Shown: positions 8,217 through 17,860 of the stretch, piece after piece
How positions within the stretch are numbered: position 1 is the first letter of the stretch
Layout: every line of letters begins with the position of its first letter
Assembly: GCA_020849665.1 (NCBI GenBank)
Contig: JADLFX010000043.1
Location: forward strand, 1 to 34,736
Source of the DNA: Planctomycetota bacterium
GTDB lineage: Bacteria; Planctomycetota; UBA1135; UBA2386
Direction of reading: 5' to 3'
DNA: 34,736 nucleotides
Program-made: the position numbers and the translations under genes
Notes under the pieces: generated by a model
Databases searched by the model: none
Seen by the model: only the letters and a program-made list of their open reading frames with translations
What the model was told of the DNA's origin: nothing

Positions 8217-8873
8217 ATGAACTTCGCCACGACCCTTCTCACCATGGGCGCGCTGCTCTGCCTGCCCGCCGCCGGCCTGGCCCAGACCCAGGATCCGACC
8301 CCGCAACCCAAGCCCGTCGCGCAGAAGGAGACCCCGCCCGCGCCGGCCCAGCAAGGCGAGCGAGTCCAGCAGGGCGAGAAGGCCAAGGACAAGGCCGGCG
8401 AGAAGGCCAAGGACGACTGCGCGAACTGCCCCGACGCCAAGGCCGTGCCTGCCGGCGCCACGGCGAAGGCCGTCGACCTCGCGAAGGGCATGAAGCTCAA
8501 GGACTTCACCCCGATCTCCGACATCCTCGCCGCGCCCGAGAAGTTCGAGGGCAAGCGCGTCCTCGTGAAGGGCCCCGCCGTCGCCGTCTGCGAGAAGCGC
8601 GGCTGCTGGATCAACCTGAAGAGCGACAAGGACGCCTCGAAGGCCCTGCGCGTCAAGGTCGAGGACGGCGAGATCGTGTTCCCGATGACGGTCATGGGCA
8701 AGGAGGTCCAGGCCGAGGGTGTCGTCGAGAAGCTGGTGATCCCGGTCGAGACCCTGCGCGAGGCACTGAAGAAGAGTGCCGAGGCCAAGGGCGAGACGTT
8801 CGACCCCGCGAGCGTGAAGGAGCCGCGCGTCGTCTGGCAGCTCAAGGGACTCGGCGCGAAGTTCCCGAAGTAG
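8217..8873 (+). CDS. Secreted DUF4920-domain protein
   Basis: This 218-residue protein has a signal peptide (MNFATTLLTMGALLCLPAAGLAQ). A low-complexity Gln/Pro/Lys region follows (~24-66, with two near-copies of GEKAKD), then a C68-x2-C71 pair. The DUF4920 domain spans ~95-185: it includes KRVLVKGPAVAVCEKRGCW with C125 and C130-W131, then LRVKVEDGEIVFPM and KEVQAEGVVEKLVIP. The domain's function is not established; its conserved Cys-x4-Cys-Trp suggests metal binding or redox chemistry in the periplasm. The start at ATG 8217 is fixed by the signal peptide; no Shine-Dalgarno is visible. The gene is followed after 22 bp by a PepSY-type membrane protein, so the two probably act together. The extra CxxC pair and Lys-rich linker are additions to the domain. 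Confidence 0.85.
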   Translation: MNFATTLLTMGALLCLPAAGLAQTQDPTPQPKPVAQKETPPAPAQQGERVQQGEKAKDKAGEKAKDDCANCPDAKAVPAGATAKAVDLAKGMKLKDFTPISDILAAPEKFEGKRVLVKGPAVAVCEKRGCWINLKSDKDASKALRVKVEDGEIVFPMTVMGKEVQAEGVVEKLVIPVETLREALKKSAEAKGETFDPASVKEPRVVWQLKGLGAKFPK

Positions 8874-8895
8874 GCCCCGCTCCCGTCCTGCCTGC

Positions 8896-9459
8896 ATGGC
8901 CGGCCACAACTGGCGCTGGTGGTTCCATGCGATCCACCGCGACGTGGGGTACCTCTGCGTCGGTCTGGTCCTGATCTACTCGGTCTCCGGCATCGCCGTG
9001 AACCACGTGGCGGACTGGAACCCCAACTACGCCATCGCCAAGGTGAACGGCAACATCGGCGCGGTGGCCCACGGCGCGGAGGTCGACGACGCGCTCGCGC
9101 GTGCCGTGCTCGGCAGGCTGGATCTCTCGCCCGAGTACCTGACGCTCTTCCAGCCCGGGCCGCACCAGCTGCGCATCGTGCGCGAGAACCACACGATCGA
9201 CGTGCAGCTCGATACCGGCGCGGTGCGGCACGAGATCGTCACGCCGCGGCCGATCCTGCACCCCGCGAACTACCTGCACCTCAACCACGCCAAGCAGATC
9301 TGGACCTGGGTCGCCGACGCGTTCGCCGTGGCGCTGATCGTGCTGGCGATCACCGGGATGTTCCTGCTCAGGGGCAAGCAGGGCATCACCGGGCGCGGGC
9401 TGTGGCTGACCGCCGCGGGCTTCGCCGTGCCGCTCTTCTTCCTCTGGCTCTACCTGTAG
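8896..9459 (+). CDS. Small PepSY-associated transmembrane protein
   Basis: This 187-residue inner-membrane protein has three predicted helices: ~16-37, ~136-157 and ~166-186. The pattern HAIHRDVGY (H11, H14) entering helix 1, SGIAVNH (H37) at its end, and NYLHLNHAK (H128, H131) before helix 2 is typical of PepSY-associated membrane proteins. The histidines could bind heme or metal. The region between helices 1 and 2 (~40-130) is an extracytoplasmic PepSY-like beta domain. In other bacteria such proteins are linked to iron or copper handling or to electron transfer across the membrane; that role here is inference. Start at ATG 8896; no clear ribosome binding site. It follows the DUF4920 gene closely and ends 28 bp from a convergent gene. 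Confidence 0.75.
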   Translation: MAGHNWRWWFHAIHRDVGYLCVGLVLIYSVSGIAVNHVADWNPNYAIAKVNGNIGAVAHGAEVDDALARAVLGRLDLSPEYLTLFQPGPHQLRIVRENHTIDVQLDTGAVRHEIVTPRPILHPANYLHLNHAKQIWTWVADAFAVALIVLAITGMFLLRGKQGITGRGLWLTAAGFAVPLFFLWLYL

Positions 9460-9464
9460 GCGGC

Positions 9465-9481
9465 CGGGGGCGCCGCCCCCG
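9465..9481. terminator. GC hairpin between convergent genes
   Basis: CGGGGGC (9465-9471) and GCCCCCG (9475-9481) form a perfect 7-bp stem with a 3-base loop. It fills the 28-bp gap between the convergent ends at 9459 and 9488. There is no T-tract, so termination may be weak or assisted. Confidence 0.5.
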
Positions 9482-9487
9482 ATTCGC

Positions 9488-10993
9488 TCACGCGCCAGAC
9501 CGCGTCCACCGCCCGTCCACGAGCCGGGCGCGGCCGTCCTCGGCCAGCTTCTCGAGACCGGCCAGCAGCGAGCGGGCCGCGATCGGGAACATGCGCGGGT
9601 CGGTGTCCCAGTACACCTTGGGCACGAGTTCCTCGACCGTCGCCGGCCCTTCGGCCAGGAGCCCCACGAGCGCGGCCTCGCGCAGGGCGCGGTGGCGCAG
9701 GTACTGGCGCACGAGGCGGTGGCCGTCGCGCATGGCGGGGCCGTGTGCGGGGTAGAGCGTGGACATCGGCTCGGCCAGGAGGCGCTCCAGGCTCTGCAGG
9801 TAGGTGCGCAGGTGGCCCTCGGGCGGATCGATCACGATCGTCGAGATCGTCGAGAGCATGTCGCCCACGAGGACCGCGTGGTACCGGCTGTCCCGGAAGC
9901 AGAGATGCCCGCGGTCGTGTCCGGGCGTGAACACGCTGCCGAGGTGCCAGCCGGAGCTGCCATCCGGCGCGTCGCCCAACTCGATGCGGTCGCCGTCCTG
10001 CAGCGGCTCGCCGCGCAGGTAGCCGGCGGGGACGCGCGCCAGGGTGAGCGGATGGGCGAGGAGCGGCACGCGATAGCGCATGCTCACCGCGTTCACCGCG
10101 CCGATGTGGTCGGGATGGTGGTGGGTGAGCACCACTCCCGCGATGCGGCGGCCCTCCTCTTCCAGCTCGTCCAGGAGTTCGAAGAGGCGGTCCTGTTCGC
10201 TGGGCTCGTAGGTGCCGGGGTCGACCACGAAGAGCCGCTCGCCGCCGACCACGAGGCAGTTGGTCGTGGTGGCCGGCGGGATGGTGGGGGTGCGCACGCT
10301 GGCCATCAGCACGCCGGGGGAGAAGCGCACGCGATGCAGCTTGCCGTGCGCGTAGCCGGCGGCGGTGGCCTGGGCGGCGGCATGGAAGTGCGCCAGGTCC
10401 CCGCTCTCGAGCAGCTCCAGGAGGAGCAGCACCGGAGGCACGATCAAGACCTCGCCGCGCCGCCACGCGCCCAGCGCAGCCGCAGGGCGCCAGAACCGGC
10501 CGGCCACCAGCTCGCCGGGCCACACCTCGGGCGCCTCGCCGGCCGGCAGGCGCGCGTGGAAGAACAGGGTGTCGTAGCGCACCGGCGCGAAGGGCGGCGT
10601 CTCCACGCGACACACGGGGCGCAGCCCCGTCACCGCGGCCGGCGTGTGCAGGAGGCCGGGGTGCGGCGTCACCGGGGCCTCGCCCTTGGTGCCGGGCTCG
10701 ACCAGGCGTGCGCGCCGTTCGGCCGCGCGCTCGCCCGCTGCCAGGTCCACGCGGCCGAGGAGCACGCCCGTCTCCTCGAAGAGCTCCCGTGCCGCGCAGC
10801 GCGCGAGCGCCGGCAGGTCGCCGGCGCCGGGCACGTCGGGACCGTCCTCCGGGCCGCGCACGCCGCCGGGCAGGGCCCAGTAGCCGCCGAAGAAGCGCAG
10901 CTCGGGCGCCCGCTCGACCAGGTACACCTCCAGCTCCGCGCCCTCGCCCCGGGTGAGCAGGACCGCGGCCGCCGCGCGTGCTCGCTCGCTCAA
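9488..10993 (-). CDS. Nudix hydrolase / metallo-beta-lactamase-fold fusion protein
   Basis: This 501-residue cytoplasmic protein has two enzyme domains. Residues 1-190 are a Nudix domain: WALPGGV, then RELFEETGV at 69-77. The Nudix box has a ~20-residue insertion between GG and RE, like the NUDT19/CoA-diphosphatase branch. Residues ~225-425 are a metallo-beta-lactamase fold with HHHPDH at 291-296, TPGH (H359), VGD (D378) and YPAHGP (H417), so the zinc ligands look complete. Residues ~430-500 look like the winged-helix tail of LACTB2-type hydrolases. Together these suggest cleavage of a nucleoside-diphosphate-linked compound such as an acyl-CoA, followed by hydrolysis or RNA cleavage; the substrate is unknown. 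Start is TTG 10993 with GAGG 6 bases upstream, 7 bp after the stop of the preceding minus-strand gene. Confidence 0.85.
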   Translation of the reverse strand: MSERARAAAAVLLTRGEGAELEVYLVERAPELRFFGGYWALPGGVRGPEDGPDVPGAGDLPALARCAARELFEETGVLLGRVDLAAGERAAERRARLVEPGTKGEAPVTPHPGLLHTPAAVTGLRPVCRVETPPFAPVRYDTLFFHARLPAGEAPEVWPGELVAGRFWRPAAALGAWRRGEVLIVPPVLLLLELLESGDLAHFHAAAQATAAGYAHGKLHRVRFSPGVLMASVRTPTIPPATTTNCLVVGGERLFVVDPGTYEPSEQDRLFELLDELEEEGRRIAGVVLTHHHPDHIGAVNAVSMRYRVPLLAHPLTLARVPAGYLRGEPLQDGDRIELGDAPDGSSGWHLGSVFTPGHDRGHLCFRDSRYHAVLVGDMLSTISTIVIDPPEGHLRTYLQSLERLLAEPMSTLYPAHGPAMRDGHRLVRQYLRHRALREAALVGLLAEGPATVEELVPKVYWDTDPRMFPIAARSLLAGLEKLAEDGRARLVDGRWTRSGA

Positions 10994-11000
10994 GCCGGCC

Positions 11001-13148
11001 TCACTCGGCGACGTTGCGCAGGGTGAGCAGCGCCATCGCCGTGCCGTAGCTGCGTCCCAGCTCGTGGCTGTCGACGAAGCTGCCGTCCATCTCGGGGATG
11101 CGCTGCAGGACCTCGAGGAAGCGCTGGTTGTTCTTGCGCCGCGCCTCGTCGGGCAGCAGGCGGTTGGCCTCGCTGGCGTGGAAGAGGCCGTGGAAGAAGA
11201 AGAACCCGGCCAGCTCGCCGTCGCTGTGGAAGTCGTTGCGGCGCACCTGCTCCATGCGGTCCATGTACTTCCAGTAGGCGTCGAACGCGGCCTGCACCTT
11301 GTCCCCGTCGCTGCGCCCGAACGCCAGGAGCGTGGCCTCGCAGAGCGGCATGCGCGCGGCGGCGTTCTTGATCTGCTCGTCGGTGTTGCGCGCGCGGCGG
11401 GTCTCGGCTCCCTGCGAGATCGAGCCCTCGCGCTCGCTCTGCGGCACCGGGCCGCCGTAGGTGTAGGCGCCGCTGCGGAAGCGCGCGCTCAGCAGCGCGC
11501 CGACTGCCTTCAGCGCCATGTCCTCGGGGAGCTGTGCGCCGGCGTTGCGCGCCAGGAGGCCGCTCCACAGCATCGCCCCGGTGGCGAACGCGTTGGGATA
11601 CTCGTGCGCGAAGAAACCGTCCTTGCCCTGGCGCGCCTCGGCCTCCTTGAGCACCTGGTTCATGCGCGCGACCGCCGCGGTCTTCTCCACCGGCCCCGCG
11701 GTCGCCGCCTTGCGCGCCAGGTAGAGCAGACGATAGGCGTCGGCGTACACGTCTTCGTTGCGGCCGCGGCTCAGGCGCGAGGGGTCGAAGAGGTAGCCCT
11801 CGGCGCGCTGCAGGGCCGCGTCGATCCGCGCGGGGGCGACGTCGCGGTGCTCCAGGAGCGCGGTGGCGCACACCGCGCTGATCGCCAGCCACGCGTTCTG
11901 GGTGATCGTGGGGTCGGGCCAGTACGCGTAGCGCGAATCGGTCCAGCCACCATGGTCGCGCTGGCTCTGCAGCAGGAACTCGACCCCGCCGGCGGCCAGT
12001 TCGCGCACCGAACGCGGGTCCCCGGCCCAGGCCGTGTCCCTGGGCAGCCCGGCATACGCCGCGGCCGGCAGGTAGGCCGTGTGCTCGAAGCCGGCGAACG
12101 CTGCGCCGACGGGGCGCTCGTCCTCGCCCAGCGTCACGTTGGCGCGTGCCTTGCGCCCGTACGGATCGTCCGGCCAGCTGGTGGCCACGCGCTCGAAGGT
12201 GTCCCGCGCCCGCAGCTCGTCGCCCGAGTGCAGGAGGCAGAGCGCGTACCAGTAGCCGGCCTGCGCCGTGGCGCCGCGCCGCGCCCGGTACGCGGCCTCC
12301 AGCAGGGGCAGCGCCTCGCCGTGCCGTCCCAGCGTGGCCAGCAGGATGCCGCGCTCGCACGTCACCTCGGGATCGGTGCGGTTCGCGCGTTCGCCCAGGG
12401 CGTCCAGCTCGGCCAGGGCCTCGTCCGGCTTGCACAGGCGGCGCAGCACGGAGGCCAGGAGCACGCGCTCCTGCCTGGTGCGCTCTTCCTTGCGCTTCAG
12501 GGTGGCCAGGGCCAGGTCGTAGTGGCCCGCCTGGATCGCCTGCTTCACGTCCATCTCCGCCGGCGGCGCCTGGGTCTCGACCTTCTCCAGGACCCGCCGC
12601 AGCAGGGCCGCGGTCCATCCGGCGTGGAAGGTGCGGATGCGCTGCACCACGTGGATCACCTTGCCGTCGCCGTCGAGGAACACCAGCATCGGCTCGATCA
12701 CGTCCAGGGGGCGGAGCCCGAAGCGGCCGGCCAGCTTCTCGTCGCAGGCGAGGCGGAGCGGCACGAAGCGCGCCGCCACGATGCCGGCCACGTCCGGGTC
12801 GGCGAACACGACCTGGCGCATGTACACGTCGAGCACCGGGGCGCGGTACATCTGGTGGCCGCGCAGGTTCTTGGTCTCGACGATCCGGAACACGTACCAG
12901 AGCACGGGCTTGCCCTCGCTGCGGGCGCGCTGCAGCGCCTGCTCGAGCAGTGCCGTGCGGTCGACCTTGGCGTCGATCCCGAACGAGGTGCGCTGGCGGT
13001 CGAGGGGCGTCTCGGGATCCGCGATCCACGGGACCGCCGCGTCCAGGGCGAGCGACTCCACCGGATGCGGCTTGCGCGCCGGGGCGCGTTCCTGTCCGGC
13101 GATGAAGGTGGCGAGCACGAGGACGGACAGAAGGGCTGCGCGGCGCAT
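11001..13148 (-). CDS. Secreted thioredoxin-like, TPR and alpha-toroid repeat protein
   Basis: This exported protein has 715 residues from ATG 13148, which has GGAGG 8 bases upstream; two in-frame ATGs at 13154 and 13169 have poorer spacing. The signal peptide is [19 protein letters not shown]. Residues ~60-190 resemble a thioredoxin-like domain (GKPVLWYVF, then [13 protein letters not shown] and [14 protein letters not shown]), but the redox CxxC motif is missing. Residues ~200-340 are TPR-like helices ([29 protein letters not shown]). From ~380 to the end, repeats such as [11 protein letters not shown] and NAWLAISAV resemble the alpha/alpha toroid of the prenyltransferase/squalene-cyclase family, but the DxDD-type acid motif of cyclases is not seen. 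A scaffold or ligand-binding role is likely. It is cotranscribed with the Nudix-MBL gene. Confidence 0.75.
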   Translation of the reverse strand: MRRAALLSVLVLATFIAGQERAPARKPHPVESLALDAAVPWIADPETPLDRQRTSFGIDAKVDRTALLEQALQRARSEGKPVLWYVFRIVETKNLRGHQMYRAPVLDVYMRQVVFADPDVAGIVAARFVPLRLACDEKLAGRFGLRPLDVIEPMLVFLDGDGKVIHVVQRIRTFHAGWTAALLRRVLEKVETQAPPAEMDVKQAIQAGHYDLALATLKRKEERTRQERVLLASVLRRLCKPDEALAELDALGERANRTDPEVTCERGILLATLGRHGEALPLLEAAYRARRGATAQAGYWYALCLLHSGDELRARDTFERVATSWPDDPYGRKARANVTLGEDERPVGAAFAGFEHTAYLPAAAYAGLPRDTAWAGDPRSVRELAAGGVEFLLQSQRDHGGWTDSRYAYWPDPTITQNAWLAISAVCATALLEHRDVAPARIDAALQRAEGYLFDPSRLSRGRNEDVYADAYRLLYLARKAATAGPVEKTAAVARMNQVLKEAEARQGKDGFFAHEYPNAFATGAMLWSGLLARNAGAQLPEDMALKAVGALLSARFRSGAYTYGGPVPQSEREGSISQGAETRRARNTDEQIKNAAARMPLCEATLLAFGRSDGDKVQAAFDAYWKYMDRMEQVRRNDFHSDGELAGFFFFHGLFHASEANRLLPDEARRKNNQRFLEVLQRIPEMDGSFVDSHELGRSYGTAMALLTLRNVAE

Positions 13149-13156
13149 GGGCATGG

Positions 13157-13161
13157 CCTCC
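13157..13161 (-). promoter_or_regulatory. Ribosome binding site GGAGG that selects ATG 13148
   Basis: Three in-frame ATGs occur at 13169, 13154 and 13148. GGAGG lies 8 bases before the last and only 2 before the middle one. The last ATG also opens the signal peptide directly. Confidence 0.55.
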
Positions 13162-13262
13162 GGAGACATGGCAGGCGGGGATCTTCCAGCCGGGCCACCC
13201 CGGAGGAAACGGCGCGCGCGTGAATCCTGGCTGCCAGGGCGTCGCGTCGTTGCGCGCTGGAC

Positions 13263-15704
13263 TCAGCCGCGCGGCGTCGGCACCACCGGCCTGAGCCAGC
13301 GTTTGAGCATCGCCACCATCGCCTCGACCCGGACCGGCTTGGCCAGGTAGTCGTCCATGCCGGACGCGAGGCAGCGCTCGCGGGCGCCCTGCAACGCGTG
13401 CGCGGTCATCGCCACGATCGGGATCCGCGTGCCCCCGGTTTCGCGGCGGCGGATCTCGCGAGTGGCCTGATAGCCGTCCAGTTCGGGCATCTGGCAGTCC
13501 ATCAGGATCAGGTCGAACGGCTCCCGGCCGAACGCATGCACGGCTGCCCGGCCGTCGGGCACCACGACTCCCTCCACCCCCATGCGCTTGAGCAGGGCCG
13601 CGGCGAGGCGCTGGTTCACCGGGTTGTCCTCGGCCACCAGCACGCGCATGCCCCGGCCTGCCCAGGGCCATTCGTCCCGCTCCTCGGGCAGCGGCGCGGT
13701 TCCTGCCACCACGGTCGGCGCGAGGGCGCCGCGCACCGTGAACCAGAACGTGCTGCCGCGGCCCGGCACGCTGCGCACGCCGATCGTCCCGCCCATCAGC
13801 TCCACCAGCCGCCGGGCGATCGCCAGTCCGAGCCCGGTGCCGCCGTAGCGGCGCGTGGTGGTGCCGTCGGCCTGCGAGAACGCCTGGAAGAGCCGGGCCT
13901 GCGCCGCCTCCGGGATGCCGATGCCGGTGTCCTCCACCTCGTAGCGCAGGAGCACGCCGTCCGTGCCCTTCGCCTCCACGGCCACGCGCACGTCGATCTG
14001 GCCCTGGTCGGTGAACTTCACCGCGTTGCCGATCAGGTTGAGCAGCACCTGCCGGACGCGCACCTCGTCGCCCAGGATCGCCGCCGGCAGCTCGGGGCCG
14101 ACCCGGGCCAGGATCGGCACGCCCTTGGCCGCCGCGCTGCTGGCCAGCACCGTGACCGCGCCGTGCAGCGTCGCCGCCGGATCGAAGGGCTCGTTGGCGA
14201 TCTCCAGCCTGCCCGCCTCGATCTTCGAGAAGTCGAGGACGTCGTCGAGGATGGTCAGCAGGGTCTCGCCGCACTTGTGCACGGTCTCGGCGTATTCGCG
14301 CTGCTCGGGCTCCAGCGGCGTGTCGAGCAGGAGGCGGCTCATGCCCAGCACGCCGCTCATCGGCGTGCGGATCTCGTGGCTCATCATCGCCAGGAACTCG
14401 CTCTTCGCGCGCGTGGCGGCGAGCGCCTGGTCGCGCGAGGCGCGGAGCTCGTCGGTCTGGCGGATCAGCGCCTCGGCCTGGGCGACGATGCGCTCGCGGG
14501 TCTGCTCCAGCTCCGCCACGTGCCGCTGCACCGCCTGCTCGGCGCGCTGCTTCTCGGTGACGTCGAGGATCACGCCATCGAGCCAGCGGGCCAGCCCGTT
14601 GTCGTCCAGCACCGCGACCCCCTGCTCCTGCACCCAGCGCACTTCCCCGCTGGCGTGGCGCAGCCGGTACACCGCGGAGTACGGGCTGCGGCGGGCGATC
14701 GCACCCAGTACCTGCGACTCCACGCCGGCGCGGTCCGCGGGGTCGATGCACTCGCCGAACGAATGCCCGTCGCGCACGAAGTGCTCGGGCGGCAGGCCGG
14801 TCAGGTCCCGGATCCCGTCGCTCAGGTAGAGCATCGAGCGTTGCTCGTCGAGCTGGCAGCGGTACACCGCGCCCGGCACGTTGCGCACCAGGCTCTGGAG
14901 TCGGCCCTCGCTCTGCTCCAGCGAGGCCAGGGTCTGCTCCAGCGTGCGGGCCAGGAGCTGCATCTCGTCCTCGGCGCGGACCTTGCCCGCGTCTGCCGGG
15001 CCGAGGCATGCCGGATGGCGGCCGAGCGAGGCCACCAGGCGCGTGGCGGGCCCGACCACGAAGCGCGTGATCAGCAGCCACGCCAGCCCTCCGCACGCGA
15101 GCAGCAGCACGACCTGCAGCAGCAGGGCCGAGCGCACCGCGCCGAGCGCGGTGGAGCTCGCAGGGTCGAGGTCCGCGCGCATCACCAGCGTGGCGCTCGG
15201 GCCGAAGCCGAGCACGGGGTGCACGCGGATCCGGGCGACCAGCACGACCTTCCCCGTGGCTGCGTCCAACGCGACGTGCGGGCCACGCGCCAGGGCCTTG
15301 GCCAACGAATCGTCCGCGGGCGGGTGCGGCGCGGGCGGGTCTCCCGCGGGCGAATCGGACCGGTGCTCGGCGAGGACCAGCGGTGGATCGCCCGCCGCGA
15401 CCAGGACGCGGTCCACCTCGTCGCCGCGTGCCATCGCGCTCACGTATTCCTGCAGCTCGGTGCGGGTGAGCACGCGCGCGGCCGCCTCGCCGATCGCGCG
15501 CGCCACGGTCTCGGTGCGCCGCCGGCCCTCCTCCTGGACGGCGTGGTCGAGGGCGCGCAGGGTGAGGAACGCCGCGCCGATCCCGCCCAGACCGAGGACC
15601 AGCACCGGCAGCAGCAGCTTGCGGCGCAGGGAGAAGGACAGGAGTGGTCGGAAGGGGGATCGCACGGTGCGGACCCGCGGCGGTGGGCACCCGGGGGGCA
15701 CCAT
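13263..15704 (-). CDS. Membrane hybrid histidine kinase (PAS, HisKA, HATPase, REC)
   Basis: This 813-residue sensor kinase has two membrane helices (~29-50 and ~193-214) that bracket an extracytoplasmic sensor domain of ~140 residues. A HAMP-like stretch and a coiled segment follow, then a PAS fold (~270-385, ending in [15 protein letters not shown]), then HisKA with phospho-acceptor H443 in MSHEIRTP. The ATPase has an intact N box ([10 protein letters not shown]), G1 (DTGIGIP) and G2 (GGTGLGLAI). The C-terminal receiver (~683-805) has the DN pair, phospho-acceptor D736 in [15 protein letters not shown] in MTAHAL and K in LAKP. All catalytic residues are present. No output domain or separate response regulator is adjacent, so its partner is elsewhere. 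ATG 15704 lacks a clear ribosome binding site; GTG codons downstream are alternatives. The stimulus is unknown. Confidence 0.9.
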   Translation of the reverse strand: MVPPGCPPPRVRTVRSPFRPLLSFSLRRKLLLPVLVLGLGGIGAAFLTLRALDHAVQEEGRRRTETVARAIGEAAARVLTRTELQEYVSAMARGDEVDRVLVAAGDPPLVLAEHRSDSPAGDPPAPHPPADDSLAKALARGPHVALDAATGKVVLVARIRVHPVLGFGPSATLVMRADLDPASSTALGAVRSALLLQVVLLLACGGLAWLLITRFVVGPATRLVASLGRHPACLGPADAGKVRAEDEMQLLARTLEQTLASLEQSEGRLQSLVRNVPGAVYRCQLDEQRSMLYLSDGIRDLTGLPPEHFVRDGHSFGECIDPADRAGVESQVLGAIARRSPYSAVYRLRHASGEVRWVQEQGVAVLDDNGLARWLDGVILDVTEKQRAEQAVQRHVAELEQTRERIVAQAEALIRQTDELRASRDQALAATRAKSEFLAMMSHEIRTPMSGVLGMSRLLLDTPLEPEQREYAETVHKCGETLLTILDDVLDFSKIEAGRLEIANEPFDPAATLHGAVTVLASSAAAKGVPILARVGPELPAAILGDEVRVRQVLLNLIGNAVKFTDQGQIDVRVAVEAKGTDGVLLRYEVEDTGIGIPEAAQARLFQAFSQADGTTTRRYGGTGLGLAIARRLVELMGGTIGVRSVPGRGSTFWFTVRGALAPTVVAGTAPLPEERDEWPWAGRGMRVLVAEDNPVNQRLAAALLKRMGVEGVVVPDGRAAVHAFGREPFDLILMDCQMPELDGYQATREIRRRETGGTRIPIVAMTAHALQGARERCLASGMDDYLAKPVRVEAMVAMLKRWLRPVVPTPRG

Positions 15705-15800
15705 GGATTTCGGCCCTGATGGCGGGCGCGCTGGAGCCGGCGGGCGGCGATCCTGGCCCGGGGGCCGCCGCCGGGGACCGGACCCGGCGGGTCCGTGCGA

Positions 15801-17816
15801 TCAGGGGTTCGCGGCCCGTGCCGCCTGGAAGGCCGCGATCGCCACCGCCGTGCCCAGGACCACCAGCTGGTCGCCCGCCGCCAGCACCGTGGTTGGCTCG
15901 GCCAGCGTCCGGCGGGTGGTGCCGTCGGGACCGTGCGCGATCACCAGCAAGGGGTTCAGGCCCGCGCTGCCCTGCAGGTCGAGGGAGTCCAGGGCGCGCC
16001 CCACCATCGCGTCGTCGACCGGCACGCGGGCCAGCTCGCAGCCCTCGGGCAGGGGCTCCGTGGCGCCCGCCTCCTCGCCGGCGTGGAAACTGGTGCGCAG
16101 GTGGCGCTGCCCCACGACCTCGACGTGCAGGTAGGCGATCAGGTCGCGGCGCGTGATGCGTCCCACGAGGCGGGTGCTGCCCGCCGACTCGACCACCGGC
16201 AGCTCGTCCAGCTCGGGATCGGCGAAGCGCTCCAGGATGGCGGCCAGGGACTCGTCGCGCCGCACCGGCACCGCGCGGCGGGTGAGGTCGGTGGCGATCA
16301 CCACGGAGCCGAGCGTGGGGTCGTTCAGGAAGTTCTTCACGTCGTGGATGTGCACCGTGCCGAGCAGCAGGTCGTGGTCGTCGACCACGTAGAGCGTGTT
16401 GCGGCGCGCCTCGCGGAACGCCTCCATCACCTCCACGAACGGCGCGGTGGCCCGCACGCGGCCGGCGTCGGCCAGCATGAGGTCCGCCACGCGCTGGCTG
16501 CGCATCGCCACGTCCTCGAGCAGTCCGGCCGCCTCGCTCCCCGAACCGCGCAGGCGCGCCGTGTAGATCGAGTCGCGCTCCAGCAGGCGTGCCACGACGC
16601 TCGCCACGATGCAGCAGAGCATGAGCGGCAGGATCAGGCCGTAGTCGCGGGTCAGCTCGAACACCAGGACGATCGACGAGATGGGCGCGTGCGTGGTCGC
16701 GGCGCAGAGCCCGGCCATGCCCACGAGCGCGAAGCCGCTGCGGTGATCGCCCAGGCCCGGCAGCAGCCAGTGCACGCTGGCCGCGAAGAACGCACCGAAC
16801 GCGGCGCCGACCACGAGCGTGGGCGTGAACACGCCGCCGAGCGCTCCCGAGCCGGTGGTGACGGCGGTGGCGATCGGCTTCCAGAACAGGATCGCGAACA
16901 CCGTGAGGAGCGCGATCGGCGGCGTCGCGGTGATCGCGGCGATGTTCTCGTAGCCGTTGCCCCACACCTCCGGGTAGCCGAGGCCGATGCAGCCGACCAG
17001 GAGCCCGCCCAGCGCCATCTTGGCCGGCAGCGGCCCGGGCACTCTTGCGAAGAGCGTGCGGCCGGCCCCGAAGGTGCGGCGCAGGGCGATGCCGCCGAGG
17101 CCGCAGATCGCGCCCAGCAGGACCGCGAGCAGGACGAGGTGCCACTCGGTGAGCTGGTCGGTGGCCGGGTAGAGCGGCTGCGTGCCGAACAGCGCCTGCG
17201 CCACCAGAGTGGCGAGCACCGAGCTCACCACCACCGGGGCGAACACGTCCATCGCGAAGTTGCCGAGGACCACCTCCATGGCGAAGAGCGCGGCGGCGAT
17301 CGGCGCGTTGTAGGACGCCGCCATGCCCGCGGCGACGCCGCAGCCGATCAGCACGCTCTGCACGCGGGTGGAGCCGCGCGCGAACCTGACCAGCATCGCC
17401 GCGAACGTGGCCGCGACCTGCACGATCGGTCCCTCGCGGCCGATGCTGCCGCCCGAGCCGATGCTGAGGGCCGACGAGAGCACCTGCAGGAACGAGCGCC
17501 GGGCGGAGATCCGCTCCCGGCGCGTGGCCACCAGGACCACCATGTCGCCGATGCCGAAGGGATGCGGGCGGCCCTTCAGCGCCAGGAGCACGCAGCCCGC
17601 CAGCAGGCCGCCCGCGGTGGGCGCGAGCAGCCGCTGCCACCACGCCAGCGCGGCGCCGGCCGAGACCACCGAGCCGCCCTGGCCCAGGCAGAGCATCTGC
17701 ACGCCGTCCACCAGCGCGCGGAATCCCGCCGCCCCGAGCCCGCCCAGGATCCCCACGCCCGCCGCCAGCGCGACGAGGGCCAGGGACCGGAACGGCAGCC
17801 GCTGTGCACCGCCCAT
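15801..17816 (-). CDS. CLC-family chloride channel/transporter with CBS and TrkA-C domains
   Basis: This 671-residue membrane protein has the CLC fold over residues ~10-415. The gating glutamate is E128 in SIGREGP, and the central tyrosine probably Y419 in SIYTARL. The usual GSGIP selectivity motif is replaced by FGIGD (87-91). The glutamate that relays protons in antiporters (E203 of E. coli ClC) aligns with V182 in AMEVVLG, so it may work as a channel; that alignment was done by eye. A CBS pair (~435-565) and a TrkA-C domain (~585-665) follow and probably bind nucleotides. Start ATG 17816 is uncertain: no ribosome binding site is visible, and a TTG lies 9 bases upstream. The gap to the HD-GYP gene is 44 bp and to the kinase gene 96 bp. 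Confidence 0.9.
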   Translation of the reverse strand: MGGAQRLPFRSLALVALAAGVGILGGLGAAGFRALVDGVQMLCLGQGGSVVSAGAALAWWQRLLAPTAGGLLAGCVLLALKGRPHPFGIGDMVVLVATRRERISARRSFLQVLSSALSIGSGGSIGREGPIVQVAATFAAMLVRFARGSTRVQSVLIGCGVAAGMAASYNAPIAAALFAMEVVLGNFAMDVFAPVVVSSVLATLVAQALFGTQPLYPATDQLTEWHLVLLAVLLGAICGLGGIALRRTFGAGRTLFARVPGPLPAKMALGGLLVGCIGLGYPEVWGNGYENIAAITATPPIALLTVFAILFWKPIATAVTTGSGALGGVFTPTLVVGAAFGAFFAASVHWLLPGLGDHRSGFALVGMAGLCAATTHAPISSIVLVFELTRDYGLILPLMLCCIVASVVARLLERDSIYTARLRGSGSEAAGLLEDVAMRSQRVADLMLADAGRVRATAPFVEVMEAFREARRNTLYVVDDHDLLLGTVHIHDVKNFLNDPTLGSVVIATDLTRRAVPVRRDESLAAILERFADPELDELPVVESAGSTRLVGRITRRDLIAYLHVEVVGQRHLRTSFHAGEEAGATEPLPEGCELARVPVDDAMVGRALDSLDLQGSAGLNPLLVIAHGPDGTTRRTLAEPTTVLAAGDQLVVLGTAVAIAAFQAARAANP

Positions 17817-17860
17817 CGCCGGCAAGTCTGCCAGGGGCGGCGGTCGCCGACGAGAGCGGG

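Noticed and set aside
10990..17643. A stop-free minus-strand frame of more than 2,200 codons
   Set aside because: It crosses four genes with clear domains in other frames on the same strand, and its translation is Arg/Gly/Ala-rich with no domain of its own. Such frames are a by-product of very high GC content.
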